From: Flavobacteriaceae bacterium
GTDB taxonomy: Bacteria > Bacteroidota > Bacteroidia > Flavobacteriales > Flavobacteriaceae
Direction of reading: 5' to 3'
Length of the DNA: 11,770 bases
Assembly (NCBI GenBank): GCA_002690085.1
Contig: NZDM01000021.1
Location: forward strand, 5,215-16,984
Part shown: positions 1-7,434 of the stretch, in pieces
Numbering within the stretch: the first letter of the stretch is position 1
Layout: every line of letters begins with the position of its first letter
Program-made: the position numbers and the translations under genes
Notes under the pieces: generated by a model
The model's database searches: none
What the model saw: only the letters and a program-made list of their open reading frames with translations
What the model was told of the DNA's origin: nothing

Positions 1-1362
1 ATCAATAATTTTTCCTTCAACCGCAGTTGCTGCAGCCACTAATGGGCTAGCCAATATGGTTCTGGCACCAGGGCCTTGTCGGCCTTCAAAATTTCTATTT
101 GAGGTAGATACACAGTACTCACCTTGCGGGATTTTATCATCATTCATGGCAAGACAAGCCGAACATCCGGGTTGTCTCAGTTCAAATCCAGCTGCTTCAA
201 AAATACTCTGTAAGCCTTCCGATTTGATTTGCGCCTCCACTTGTCGACTTCCTGGAACCAACCAAGCTGTTACATTTTTTGCTTTTTGTTTGCCTTTTAT
301 ATAACTGGCAGCCACTCTGAAATCTTCAATTCTAGAATTGGTGCAACTGCCAATAAATACAAAATTGATTGGCTTGTTTAGTAAAGACTCTCCAGCATTA
401 AGATCCATATATTCCAAAGATTTTTCAAAGGATGGATCGTTTTCCACAGGAATGACATCGGATATTTTAATGCCCATGCCAGGATTGGTCCCGTAAGTAA
501 TCATGGGTGCGATGTCTTTAGCATCAAAATAATATTCTTTGTCAAATTTAGCTCCTTCGTCCGTTGGGAGTGTTTTCCAATATTCAATTTTTTTCTCAAA
601 CTCAGTTCCTTTAGGCGCAAACTTGCGGCCTTTGATATAGTCAAAAGTAGTTTGATCTGGAGCAATCATACCACCTCTAGCTCCCATTTCAATGCTCATG
701 TTACAGACGGTCATTCGACCTTCCATACTCATATTTTCAAAAACATCTCCTGCATATTCACAGAAATAACCCGTTCCTGAATTGGTGCCCAATTTTGATA
801 TAATATAAAGAATAACATCTTTGGCTAAAACCCCTTTTTTGAGTGTGCCATTTACAGTTACACGTAGGCGCTTTGGTTTTTTGAGTAAAAGACATTGGCT
901 TGCAAATACTTGGGCGACTTGACTTGTTCCAATACCAAAAGCGATCGTTCCAAAAGCGCCGTGTGTTGAGGTATGGCTGTCTCCGCACACCATGGTCATG
1001 CCTGGCTGAGTAATGCCTAACTCTGGCGCCATAACGTGGACAATCCCATTGTATTTATGACCGAGTTTGTATAGTGTAATGTTATTTTCTAAACAATTTT
1101 TTGAAAGTTGTTCAAGTTGTTTTCTAGAAAGAGCATCTTTGACTGGTAGATGTTGATCTGTTGTAGGCGTATTGTGATCCGCTGTGGCTACAATTTGATG
1201 TGGCCTAAAAATCGGAATCTTTCTTTCTTTTAATTCATTAAAAGCTTGAGGGCTTGTAACTTCATGAATAAGATGCTTATCGATGTACAGTATCTGAGGT
1301 CCATCTTCAATAGACTCCACAACATGCGCATCCCAAACCTTATCAAAAAGTGTCTTTTTCAT
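1..1362 (-). CDS. leuC: 3-isopropylmalate dehydratase large subunit (partial, C-terminus off window)
   Basis: LeuC is the iron-sulfur subunit that, with LeuD, isomerises 2-isopropylmalate to 3-isopropylmalate in cytoplasmic leucine synthesis. I translated the frame by hand: 454 uninterrupted codons from ATG at 1362 to the window edge. The family is usually about 465 residues, so roughly 10 are missing. The three Cys that hold the [4Fe-4S] cluster are visible: C340 in GSCTNSR, and C400 and C403 in QPGCSACLA. Other aconitase-superfamily motifs are ADHNTPT (61-67), GDSHTSTHGAFG (127-138) and SNRNFEGRQG near the C-terminus. The start lies 3 bases after the leuA stop, so the two genes are cotranscribed; leuD would be expected further left, outside the window. 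There is no frameshift; the gene is simply cut by the edge. Identity is essentially certain from the motifs. Confidence 0.97.
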   Translation of the reverse strand, partial: MKKTLFDKVWDAHVVESIEDGPQILYIDKHLIHEVTSPQAFNELKERKIPIFRPHQIVATADHNTPTTDQHLPVKDALSRKQLEQLSKNCLENNITLYKLGHKYNGIVHVMAPELGITQPGMTMVCGDSHTSTHGAFGTIAFGIGTSQVAQVFASQCLLLKKPKRLRVTVNGTLKKGVLAKDVILYIISKLGTNSGTGYFCEYAGDVFENMSMEGRMTVCNMSIEMGARGGMIAPDQTTFDYIKGRKFAPKGTEFEKKIEYWKTLPTDEGAKFDKEYYFDAKDIAPMITYGTNPGMGIKISDVIPVENDPSFEKSLEYMDLNAGESLLNKPINFVFIGSCTNSRIEDFRVAASYIKGKQKAKNVTAWLVPGSRQVEAQIKSEGLQSIFEAAGFELRQPGCSACLAMNDDKIPQGEYCVSTSNRNFEGRQGPGARTILASPLVAAATAVEGKIID

Positions 1363-1365
1363 AAA

Positions 1366-2535
1366 TCAGCGGAGTTCATTGTAAATAGCACTAGACTCCA
1401 TGATTTTGTGGATGTCATTGTCATTTATTTCTTTTTTTAAATCTGCAAATTTTAGAAAATCTTTGTAAACGACATCGAGTTGTAGTTTTGTAAGCTCATA
1501 TCCAACATTTTTTGCCCTGTAAGCCAAGGCGGCGCGACCAGATCTGGCTGTAAGAACAATAGCCGATTCGGTAACACCAACATCTTTTGGGTCTATGATT
1601 TCATAGGTCCCTCTATTTTTTATGACACCGTCTTGGTGAATTCCTGAGCTGTGCGCAAATGCATTGGCACCGACGATGGCTTTGTTGGGCTGGGTGTAAA
1701 TTCCCATATTATCAGAAACTAGTTGGCTGATGCCATAGAGCATGGAGGTGTTAATATTGGTGTCCAATTTTAGGTTTGGATGTTGCTTCATGATCATGAC
1801 TACTTCCTCTAATGCGGTATTGCCTGCACGTTCGCCGATGCCGTTAATGGTACATTCAATTTGACCCGCCCCGTTGATAGCACCTTCAATAGAATTTGCT
1901 GTGGCTAGCCCAAGATCATTGTGACAATGACAAGATAAAGTGGCTTTCTTAATTCCTTTTACATTCTCTTTAAGGTACCTTATTTTAGCACCGTACTCAT
2001 GAGGAAGGCAATACCCTGTTGTATCCGGAATATTTAGAACGGTGGCTCCAGCTTTAATGACAGCTTCACAAACTTTTGCAAGATATTCGTTATCCGTTCG
2101 GCCCGCGTCTTCCGCATAAAACTCTATGTCTTCCACAAATGATTTTGCATAACGCACCGCGGCAACAGCACGTTCTATAATAGCGTCTCTGTTCGAGTTA
2201 AATTTAAATTTAATGTGTGAATCTGAAGTTCCAATGCCTGTATGAATTCTGGGCATCTTGGCATATTTTAGAGCTTCAGCAGCAGTTTTAATATCGTTTT
2301 CTACAGAGCGGCTCAATCCGCAAACAGTCGCATTCTTAACGATTTTTGAAACGGCTTCAACCGATGCAAAATCTCCAGGGCTAGACACTGGGAATCCCGC
2401 TTCAATAATATCCACGCCCAACAGGTCTAATTGCTCCGCGATAACTGTTTTTTGAGCTTTGTTGAGCTTGCATCCAGGCACCTGCTCTCCATCCCTTAAA
2501 GTAGTGTCAAATATTTGAATGTTTGTGGTGGACAT
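1366..2535 (-). CDS. leuA: 2-isopropylmalate synthase, short form without regulatory domain
   Basis: This 389-residue enzyme of the HMGL-like TIM-barrel family condenses acetyl-CoA with 2-oxoisovalerate, the first committed step to leucine. Visible motifs are FDTTLRDGEQ (9-18, with catalytic R14 and metal ligand D15), the metal-binding HxH in CHCHNDLG (H203, H205), NGIGERAGN (231-239, N239 as fourth ligand) and the GIHQDG loop (298-303). Typical LeuA proteins have about 510-525 residues and end in a LeuA_dimer domain that binds leucine; this protein stops just before that domain would begin. Homocitrate or citramalate synthases can be of similar length, but leuC starts only 3 bases downstream, which favours a leucine role. 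The ATG at 2535 matches the expected N-terminus. A candidate promoter lies about 60 bases upstream. A separate synthase with a regulatory domain may exist elsewhere in the genome (inference). Confidence 0.92.
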   Translation of the reverse strand: MSTTNIQIFDTTLRDGEQVPGCKLNKAQKTVIAEQLDLLGVDIIEAGFPVSSPGDFASVEAVSKIVKNATVCGLSRSVENDIKTAAEALKYAKMPRIHTGIGTSDSHIKFKFNSNRDAIIERAVAAVRYAKSFVEDIEFYAEDAGRTDNEYLAKVCEAVIKAGATVLNIPDTTGYCLPHEYGAKIRYLKENVKGIKKATLSCHCHNDLGLATANSIEGAINGAGQIECTINGIGERAGNTALEEVVMIMKQHPNLKLDTNINTSMLYGISQLVSDNMGIYTQPNKAIVGANAFAHSSGIHQDGVIKNRGTYEIIDPKDVGVTESAIVLTARSGRAALAYRAKNVGYELTKLQLDVVYKDFLKFADLKKEINDNDIHKIMESSAIYNELR

Positions 2536-2592
2536 TTCTATATAATATATTCTATATTGTATTGCATGACGAATTTAATTTTTTTTGAATTT

Positions 2593-2622
2593 TAAACCTA
2601 AATTATTTTCATAAATTTACAA
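2593..2622 (-). promoter_or_regulatory. Candidate leuA-leuC promoter (Bacteroidota type)
   Basis: Read on the minus strand, TTG (2622-2620) is followed after 19 bases by TAGGTTTA (2600-2593), a 7 of 8 match to the -7 consensus TAnnTTTG. The -7 element lies 58 bases before the leuA ATG, giving a leader of about 50 bases. I found no equally good promoter for the divergent plus-strand gene in this gap. Short motif matches in AT-rich DNA can arise by chance. Confidence 0.45.
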
Positions 2623-2687
2623 TGATTAACCAGGGGTGTTTTAACGTAATAATATGAATATCATAGTGTTAAGTGCATTATTTAATT

Positions 2688-4232
2688 ATGACTAAACTTA
2701 CAAAAGACAATTTGTTTGTCTTGGTGAAATCACTAACCAAGTCTGAAAAGCGACAGTTTAAGCTTTATGTCGGTAGATTGGGCGTGAATGAAGATTCAAA
2801 GTTTTTGTTGCTGTTTAAGTTGTTAGAACGGCTTAACGTTTACGATGAAAAACTTATCTTAAAGCAAGGATTTGTAAAAAAACAACAGCTTTCCAATTTA
2901 AAAGCCCATTTATACAAGCAGATACTTATAAGCTTAAAACTGAATCCTTCTCATCAAAATTTGAGAATACAACTGAGGGAGCAATTGGATTTTGCCACTA
3001 TTTTGTACCACAAAGGGCTATACAATCAAAGTTTGAAAATACTAGATAAGGCGAAGGCATTAGCTATTAAAAACCAGGAAAAAAATATTGCGTATGAGAT
3101 AGTTGAACTTGAAAAAGTCATAGAATCTCAATACATCACAAGAAGTCTTAGTAACAGGGCTGACGCATTAACAATTCAAGCCAAAGAATTGAGCCGTCAG
3201 AATGTTATTGCTAGCAAGTTGTCCAATTTATCTCTACAATTGTATGGGTTGTTTTTAAAAACAGGTTATGTAAAAAATAATGCAGAGCATGAAAAAGTGA
3301 CGGATTATTTTGATAAAAGAATGCCAAAATTTAAAATTGAAGCATTGGGGTTTAGAGAAAAACTTTGGCTTTACAAGTCTCATCTTTGGTATAGTTTTTT
3401 AATTCAAGACTTCAAGTCTTGTTATAAATACTCCCGTAAATGGGTGGACTTGTTTTATGATAATGAGGCTATGATTCCTTTAAATCCTGTATTTTTCTTA
3501 AGAGGATACCAGTATCTTTTAGAGGCCTTATTTTTCATAAAGCACCATCAAAAATTTAAAAATGTTTTAAACGATTTTGAACAAATAACTCAAAAAGCGT
3601 CGTTCCCTCATGACGATAATATTGACGGCTTGGTGTTTCTTTACCTGTATACTAATAAGATTAATTTACATTTTATGGAAGGTAGTTTCACCGAGGGCCT
3701 TCCTTTAATTGAAGAGGTGCTTGAAGGTTTGAAGACACATGCCAACCAAATAGACGAACATCATGTGATGGTGTTTTACTATAAGATAGCTAGCTTGTAT
3801 TTTGGCACCGGTGATTATGAAAACGCCATTTGCTTTCTTTCCAAAATCATTAATAATAAGTCTCTGCAGATGAGAGAGGATTTGTTGTGTTTTTCTCGAA
3901 TTTTAAATTTAGTGGCACATTATGAGGCAGGTTTTGACTACCAACTCGATCGCCTTATCAAAAACACCTATAAGTTTTTGATTAAAATGGAAGATTTATA
4001 TGCGGTTCAAAAAGAAATGGTTTCCTTTTTAAAGAGTTTAGGTGACATCTATCCAAACGAACTAAAAGCCGCTTTTAGGGGTTTACACCAAAAACTTTTG
4101 ACTTATGAAGATCACCCCTATGAAAGGCGTGCTTTTTTATACCTGGATATAATTTCTTGGTTAGAAAGTAAAATAGAAAATAAATCTACAGCAGACATAA
4201 TTAAAGAAAAATTTACTAATATTAATCTTTAA
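2688..4232 (+). CDS. Conserved flavobacterial protein with TPR-like helical repeats, function unknown
   Basis: This is a 514-residue, lysine-rich, predicted cytoplasmic protein with no signal peptide or obvious membrane segment. It appears almost wholly alpha-helical. TPR-like stretches can be seen around residues 100-135 (LYHKGLYNQSLKILDKAKAL) and 365-390 (ASLYFGTGDYENAICFL), with the spaced small and aromatic residues typical of tetratricopeptide helices. The N-terminal segment, with KSLTKSEKRQFKLYVGRL, resembles hypothetical proteins I recall from Flavobacteriaceae, but I know of no assigned role. TPR-like repeats normally mediate protein-protein contacts. I chose ATG at 2688; an in-frame GTG at 2673 would add only the residues MHYLI, which look untranslated. 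The gene stands alone between the divergent leu operon and the polyprenyl synthase gene 141 bases downstream. It is certainly coding, but the function cannot be stated. Confidence 0.88.
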   Translation: MTKLTKDNLFVLVKSLTKSEKRQFKLYVGRLGVNEDSKFLLLFKLLERLNVYDEKLILKQGFVKKQQLSNLKAHLYKQILISLKLNPSHQNLRIQLREQLDFATILYHKGLYNQSLKILDKAKALAIKNQEKNIAYEIVELEKVIESQYITRSLSNRADALTIQAKELSRQNVIASKLSNLSLQLYGLFLKTGYVKNNAEHEKVTDYFDKRMPKFKIEALGFREKLWLYKSHLWYSFLIQDFKSCYKYSRKWVDLFYDNEAMIPLNPVFFLRGYQYLLEALFFIKHHQKFKNVLNDFEQITQKASFPHDDNIDGLVFLYLYTNKINLHFMEGSFTEGLPLIEEVLEGLKTHANQIDEHHVMVFYYKIASLYFGTGDYENAICFLSKIINNKSLQMREDLLCFSRILNLVAHYEAGFDYQLDRLIKNTYKFLIKMEDLYAVQKEMVSFLKSLGDIYPNELKAAFRGLHQKLLTYEDHPYERRAFLYLDIISWLESKIENKSTADIIKEKFTNINL

Positions 4233-4261
4233 AATATTAAAAAAATTGGTTATTTGATTTT

Positions 4262-4269
4262 TATGTTTG
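4262..4269 (+). promoter_or_regulatory. Candidate -7 element upstream of the polyprenyl synthase gene
   Basis: TATGTTTG is a perfect match to the Bacteroidota -7 form TAnnTTTG. It lies about 105 bases before the ATG at 4374 and about 135 before the alternative TTG at 4404. No TTG sits at the usual 17-23 base distance upstream; the nearest, at 4246, is only 13 bases away. The support is therefore weak. Confidence 0.25.
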
Positions 4270-4373
4270 AACCTTTATTTCAAACCCAAGCGCCCCCAAT
4301 TTTTAGCTAAAACTTATTTTTTCTTTAGCAGTCGTTAAAATTTAATTTTCGCCTCACACGCATTTGTTTTTAT

Positions 4374-5381
4374 ATGCTTAATTTTGCAAATAAATATTTG
4401 CATTTGAAAGTCATTGAGCGCATAAAAAAACCCATAAGTTTTGAGATGGAACTTTTCGAAAAAAAGTTTCGCCTTTCTATGTCAAGTAAAGTGGCTCTGC
4501 TAAATCGAATCACTCATTATATTGTCAATCGAAAGGGCAAACAAATGCGCCCCATGTTTGTGTTTTTATCTGCAAAGATGGTTTCCAATGGTGAGCTCAG
4601 TGAGCGGACTTATCGCGGTGCTTCTGTTATCGAACTCATTCACACCGCAACCCTAGTTCATGATGATGTGGTTGATGACAGCAATCAACGTCGAAGCTTT
4701 TTTTCCATAAATGCCCTTTGGAAAAATAAAATTGCTGTTTTAGTAGGGGATTTTTTATTGTCTAAGGGACTTTTAGTCTGTATTGACAATAATGATTTTG
4801 ATTTATTAAAAATCATTTCGGTTGCGGTTCGAGAAATGAGTGAAGGCGAACTACTTCAGATTGAAAAAGCCAGAACTTTAGATATTACAGAGGCTATATA
4901 TTACAATATTATCCGTCAGAAAACAGCCACTTTAATTGCGGCTTGTTGCAGTTTGGGTGCTGCATCTGTTAAACCACATTCTAAGGATGTAGAAATTTTA
5001 AGAAAGTTTGGAGAGCTTATTGGGATGGCATTTCAAATCAAGGACGATTTATTCGATTATGGATCTCGAAAAATTGGCAAGCCAACAGGCATAGACATCA
5101 AAGAACAAAAAATGACACTCCCCTTAATTTATACACTGAATAATTGTTCCAACAAAGACCGCGACTGGATTGTAAACTCCATTAAGCGCTATAACAAAGA
5201 CCCCAAAAGAGTCAAAGCGGTCATTGCATTTGTTAAAGACAACGGAGGCTTGGATTATGCAGTATCAAAAATGAAAGAATTCCAAACTCAAGCGCTTGAA
5301 TTGATTCAACATTATCCAGAATCTAAATACAAAGAAGCCTTGGTAATGATGGTAAACTATGTCATTGATCGCAATAAATAA
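4374..5381 (+). CDS. All-trans polyprenyl diphosphate synthase (long chain, probably for menaquinone)
   Basis: The enzyme adds isopentenyl diphosphate units to an allylic primer to build the quinone side chain. It contains GKQMRP (55-60), the first aspartate-rich motif DDVVD (D97, D98, D101), the KT pair (183-184) and the second aspartate-rich motif DDLFD (D224, D225, D228). Alanine (A92) occupies the fifth position before the first DDxxD, as in E. coli IspB (IHTATL), which points to a long product. Flavobacteriaceae typically use menaquinone-6, so hexaprenyl diphosphate is the likeliest product (inference). The usual GKPT-like residues after the first motif are replaced by RRSFFSI (106-112). 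The start is uncertain: ATG 4374 gives 335 residues, but TTG 4404 gives a 325-residue protein beginning MKVIERIKKPI, which fits my recollection of flavobacterial homologues better. dnaG follows after 97 bases. Confidence 0.93.
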   Translation: MLNFANKYLHLKVIERIKKPISFEMELFEKKFRLSMSSKVALLNRITHYIVNRKGKQMRPMFVFLSAKMVSNGELSERTYRGASVIELIHTATLVHDDVVDDSNQRRSFFSINALWKNKIAVLVGDFLLSKGLLVCIDNNDFDLLKIISVAVREMSEGELLQIEKARTLDITEAIYYNIIRQKTATLIAACCSLGAASVKPHSKDVEILRKFGELIGMAFQIKDDLFDYGSRKIGKPTGIDIKEQKMTLPLIYTLNNCSNKDRDWIVNSIKRYNKDPKRVKAVIAFVKDNGGLDYAVSKMKEFQTQALELIQHYPESKYKEALVMMVNYVIDRNK

Positions 5382-5437
5382 ACCTTTGTCTTTCATCTCT
5401 TTATTTTATATTTAAAATATATTAGATTTTATATCTT

Positions 5438-5445
5438 TACGTTTG
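5438..5445 (+). promoter_or_regulatory. Candidate dnaG promoter -7 element
   Basis: TACGTTTG matches TAnnTTTG perfectly and lies 33 bases before the dnaG start codon, which would leave a leader of about 25-30 bases. The DNA 17-23 bases upstream is AT-only with no clear TTG, so the -33 element is poor or absent. Confidence 0.4.
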
Positions 5446-5478
5446 TACTGAATATTTAACTTTAATAAAACCATAAAA

Positions 5479-7434
5479 TTGATTTCAAGGTCAACAATAG
5501 ATCAAGTGTTTAACATGGCCCGTGTAGAAGAGGTCATTGGTGATTTTGTGCAACTCAAAAAAGCGGGCAGTAATTTTAAAGGTCTCAGTCCCTTTAGTGA
5601 AGAGCGCACCCCGAGTTTTATGGTGTCTCCAGTAAAACAAATTTGGAAGGATTTCTCTACAGGTAAAGGCGGCACTGCCGTCTCATTTTTAATGGAGCAC
5701 GAGCATTTCACCTATCCTGAGGCCATCCGGTATTTGGCTAAAAAATACAATATTGAAATTGAAGAAACTATCCAAAGTGACGCCCAAAAAGAAGCGGCAG
5801 GAGAAAGAGAAAGTATGTTTCTGGTTTCGGAATTTGCCAACACTTATTTTCAAAACACACTGCATAAAACAGATGCTGGAAAAGCGGTTGGATTGAGCTA
5901 CTTTAAAGAACGGGGTTTCACTCCTGAAACCATTAAAAAATTTCAACTTGGATATTCAACAGATGCTTGGAGTGGTTTTACGGATGCGGCTTTAAAAAAA
6001 GGCTATCAATTAAAATACCTGGGGCAAACAGGGCTGACCATCATCAAAGAAGAGAAACAATTTGACCGATTTAAAGGACGTGTCATGTTTCCAATTCACA
6101 GCATGTCTGGACGTGTATTGGGTTTTGGAGGTCGTATTTTGGCCAAGAATGAAAAAGCAGCAAAATATCTTAATTCACCAGAAAGTGACATTTATCACAA
6201 GAGCAAGGTTTTATATGGAATTTATTTTGCCAAACAAACCATCGCTAAAGAAGACAATTGTTATTTAGTAGAAGGCTACACAGATGTGATTCAATTTCAT
6301 CAAACAGGCATTAAAAATGTCGTCTCTTCATCAGGCACGGCCCTGACTGCCGAACAAATCAGACTCATAAACAGGCTTACTAAAAACATTACAGTTCTGT
6401 TTGACGGTGATGCGGCTGGGATTCGTGCCGCATTACGAGGGGTTGATTTGATTTTGGAACAAGGGATGAATGTCAAAATATGTACGTTTCCAGAAGGAGA
6501 GGATCCCGACAGTTTTGCCAAGAAAAATACAATGGAGGAATTGCAGCAGTACCTCAAAGAAAATGCTAAGGATTTTATAGCCTACAAAGCATCTCTGTTA
6601 ATGAAAGAGGCCACAAATGACCCGATTGCCAAAGCGGATTTAATTCGTGACATGGTCAGCAGTATTTCTAAAATTTCGGATCAAATAAAACAAGAGATTT
6701 ATGTGCGTGAATGTGCCAGAATCATGGACATAAGCGAAGAAGTACTTTTTAGCACACTGGCTCAAATGTTGAAAAAAAGCAACGCCGAAGCCAACAAAAA
6801 CTATCAAAAGGAAAAGAAATCCTTTGAGGTTGTCAAAGCCACTTCCGCTCCCAAAAAAGTAAACATTCAATTTGAACTAGAACAAAAAATCATTGAGGTT
6901 CTGTTGTTGTATGGCAATCGATCTGAAGACTTTGAAGATTTGATTTTAAAAGAAAACGAAGATGGAGTGCTTGTTTTGGAGCCTGTAACACATAAAGCCA
7001 AGGTCTTTGAGAAAATCTATTTAGATTTACAAGAAGACGAAATGCAATTTAGTAATGCAGATTTTAAAACGATTTATTATCTAATTATTGATCATTTAAA
7101 TCAGTCTGAATCATTTTCATTTGATAATTTCATACAACGCATTGATCCCAAGTTAGCCGCAATTATTACCTCAATTTTAATGAATGATGAACGCTATCGC
7201 CTCCACAATTGGGAGAAAAATAATATTTTTCCAAAACCCAAAGATTTGAGTATTTCTCAACTTGTTAGTGAAACGATTTTGAGCTTAAGATGTTTTTTAA
7301 TTGATCAAAAAGTAACAGAATTTAAAATCAAGACACAAGACGTTTCAAAGGATCATTCCGAAGTTTTAGAAGACGTTTTAAATTATTCCAATTTAAAAAT
7401 GTTGCTTTCAAGAAAGCTTAACAGAGTTCTCTGA
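5479..7434 (+). CDS. dnaG: DNA primase DnaG with metal-ligand-less N-terminal domain
   Basis: DnaG makes RNA primers at the replication fork with the DnaB helicase. The protein has 651 residues (E. coli 581). Residues 1-100 align with the CHC2 zinc-ribbon domain, but the four ligands are replaced: S37 and S40 (in LSPFSEERTPSF) for Cys and His, D58 and T61 (in WKDFSTGKGG) for the two Cys. The catalytic core is intact: TOPRIM motifs EGYTDV (E265, D269) and LFDGDAAG (D309, D311), plus LNSPES and FGGR signatures before them. A charged linker near 432-455 leads to a long helical C-terminal region, presumably for helicase interaction, that I cannot align in detail. The start is TTG at 5479: the first ATG in frame (5515) would cut off the conserved ISRSTID segment. 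The gene ends directly against the convergent response regulator gene. Confidence 0.96.
   Translation: MISRSTIDQVFNMARVEEVIGDFVQLKKAGSNFKGLSPFSEERTPSFMVSPVKQIWKDFSTGKGGTAVSFLMEHEHFTYPEAIRYLAKKYNIEIEETIQSDAQKEAAGERESMFLVSEFANTYFQNTLHKTDAGKAVGLSYFKERGFTPETIKKFQLGYSTDAWSGFTDAALKKGYQLKYLGQTGLTIIKEEKQFDRFKGRVMFPIHSMSGRVLGFGGRILAKNEKAAKYLNSPESDIYHKSKVLYGIYFAKQTIAKEDNCYLVEGYTDVIQFHQTGIKNVVSSSGTALTAEQIRLINRLTKNITVLFDGDAAGIRAALRGVDLILEQGMNVKICTFPEGEDPDSFAKKNTMEELQQYLKENAKDFIAYKASLLMKEATNDPIAKADLIRDMVSSISKISDQIKQEIYVRECARIMDISEEVLFSTLAQMLKKSNAEANKNYQKEKKSFEVVKATSAPKKVNIQFELEQKIIEVLLLYGNRSEDFEDLILKENEDGVLVLEPVTHKAKVFEKIYLDLQEDEMQFSNADFKTIYYLIIDHLNQSESFSFDNFIQRIDPKLAAIITSILMNDERYRLHNWEKNNIFPKPKDLSISQLVSETILSLRCFLIDQKVTEFKIKTQDVSKDHSEVLEDVLNYSNLKMLLSRKLNRVL

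Noticed and set aside
56..304. Plus-strand reading frame opposite leuC
   Set aside because: It is antisense to a well-conserved coding region and its translation has no recognisable features.
1..1362. Apparent lack of a complete long reading frame over the leuC region, suggesting a broken gene
   Set aside because: Hand translation of all 454 codons shows no stop or shift; the gene only runs off the left edge.
2673..2687. GTG at 2673 as the start of the helical-repeat protein
   Set aside because: It adds only MHYLI before an ATG that opens a plausible MTKLTKDN N-terminus; ATG 2688 is preferred.
4301..4329. Palindrome TTTTAGCTAAAA and the overlapping GCTAAA/TTTAGC pair between the helical-repeat and polyprenyl genes
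   Set aside because: Short and AT-rich, no GC-rich stem or adjacent regulator; expected by chance in such DNA.
5407..5421. Inverted repeat TATATTT-A-AAATATA before dnaG
   Set aside because: Only A and T; likely low-complexity promoter-region DNA.
5502..6870. Several short antisense and out-of-frame reading frames within dnaG
   Set aside because: The dnaG frame is fully explained by conserved motifs; the others are shadows with no ribosome site or family resemblance.
7376..7398. Hairpin TTTTAAATT / AATTTAAAA near the end of dnaG as a terminator
   Set aside because: The stem is made only of A and T, lies within coding sequence, and has no proper T tract after a GC-rich stem.
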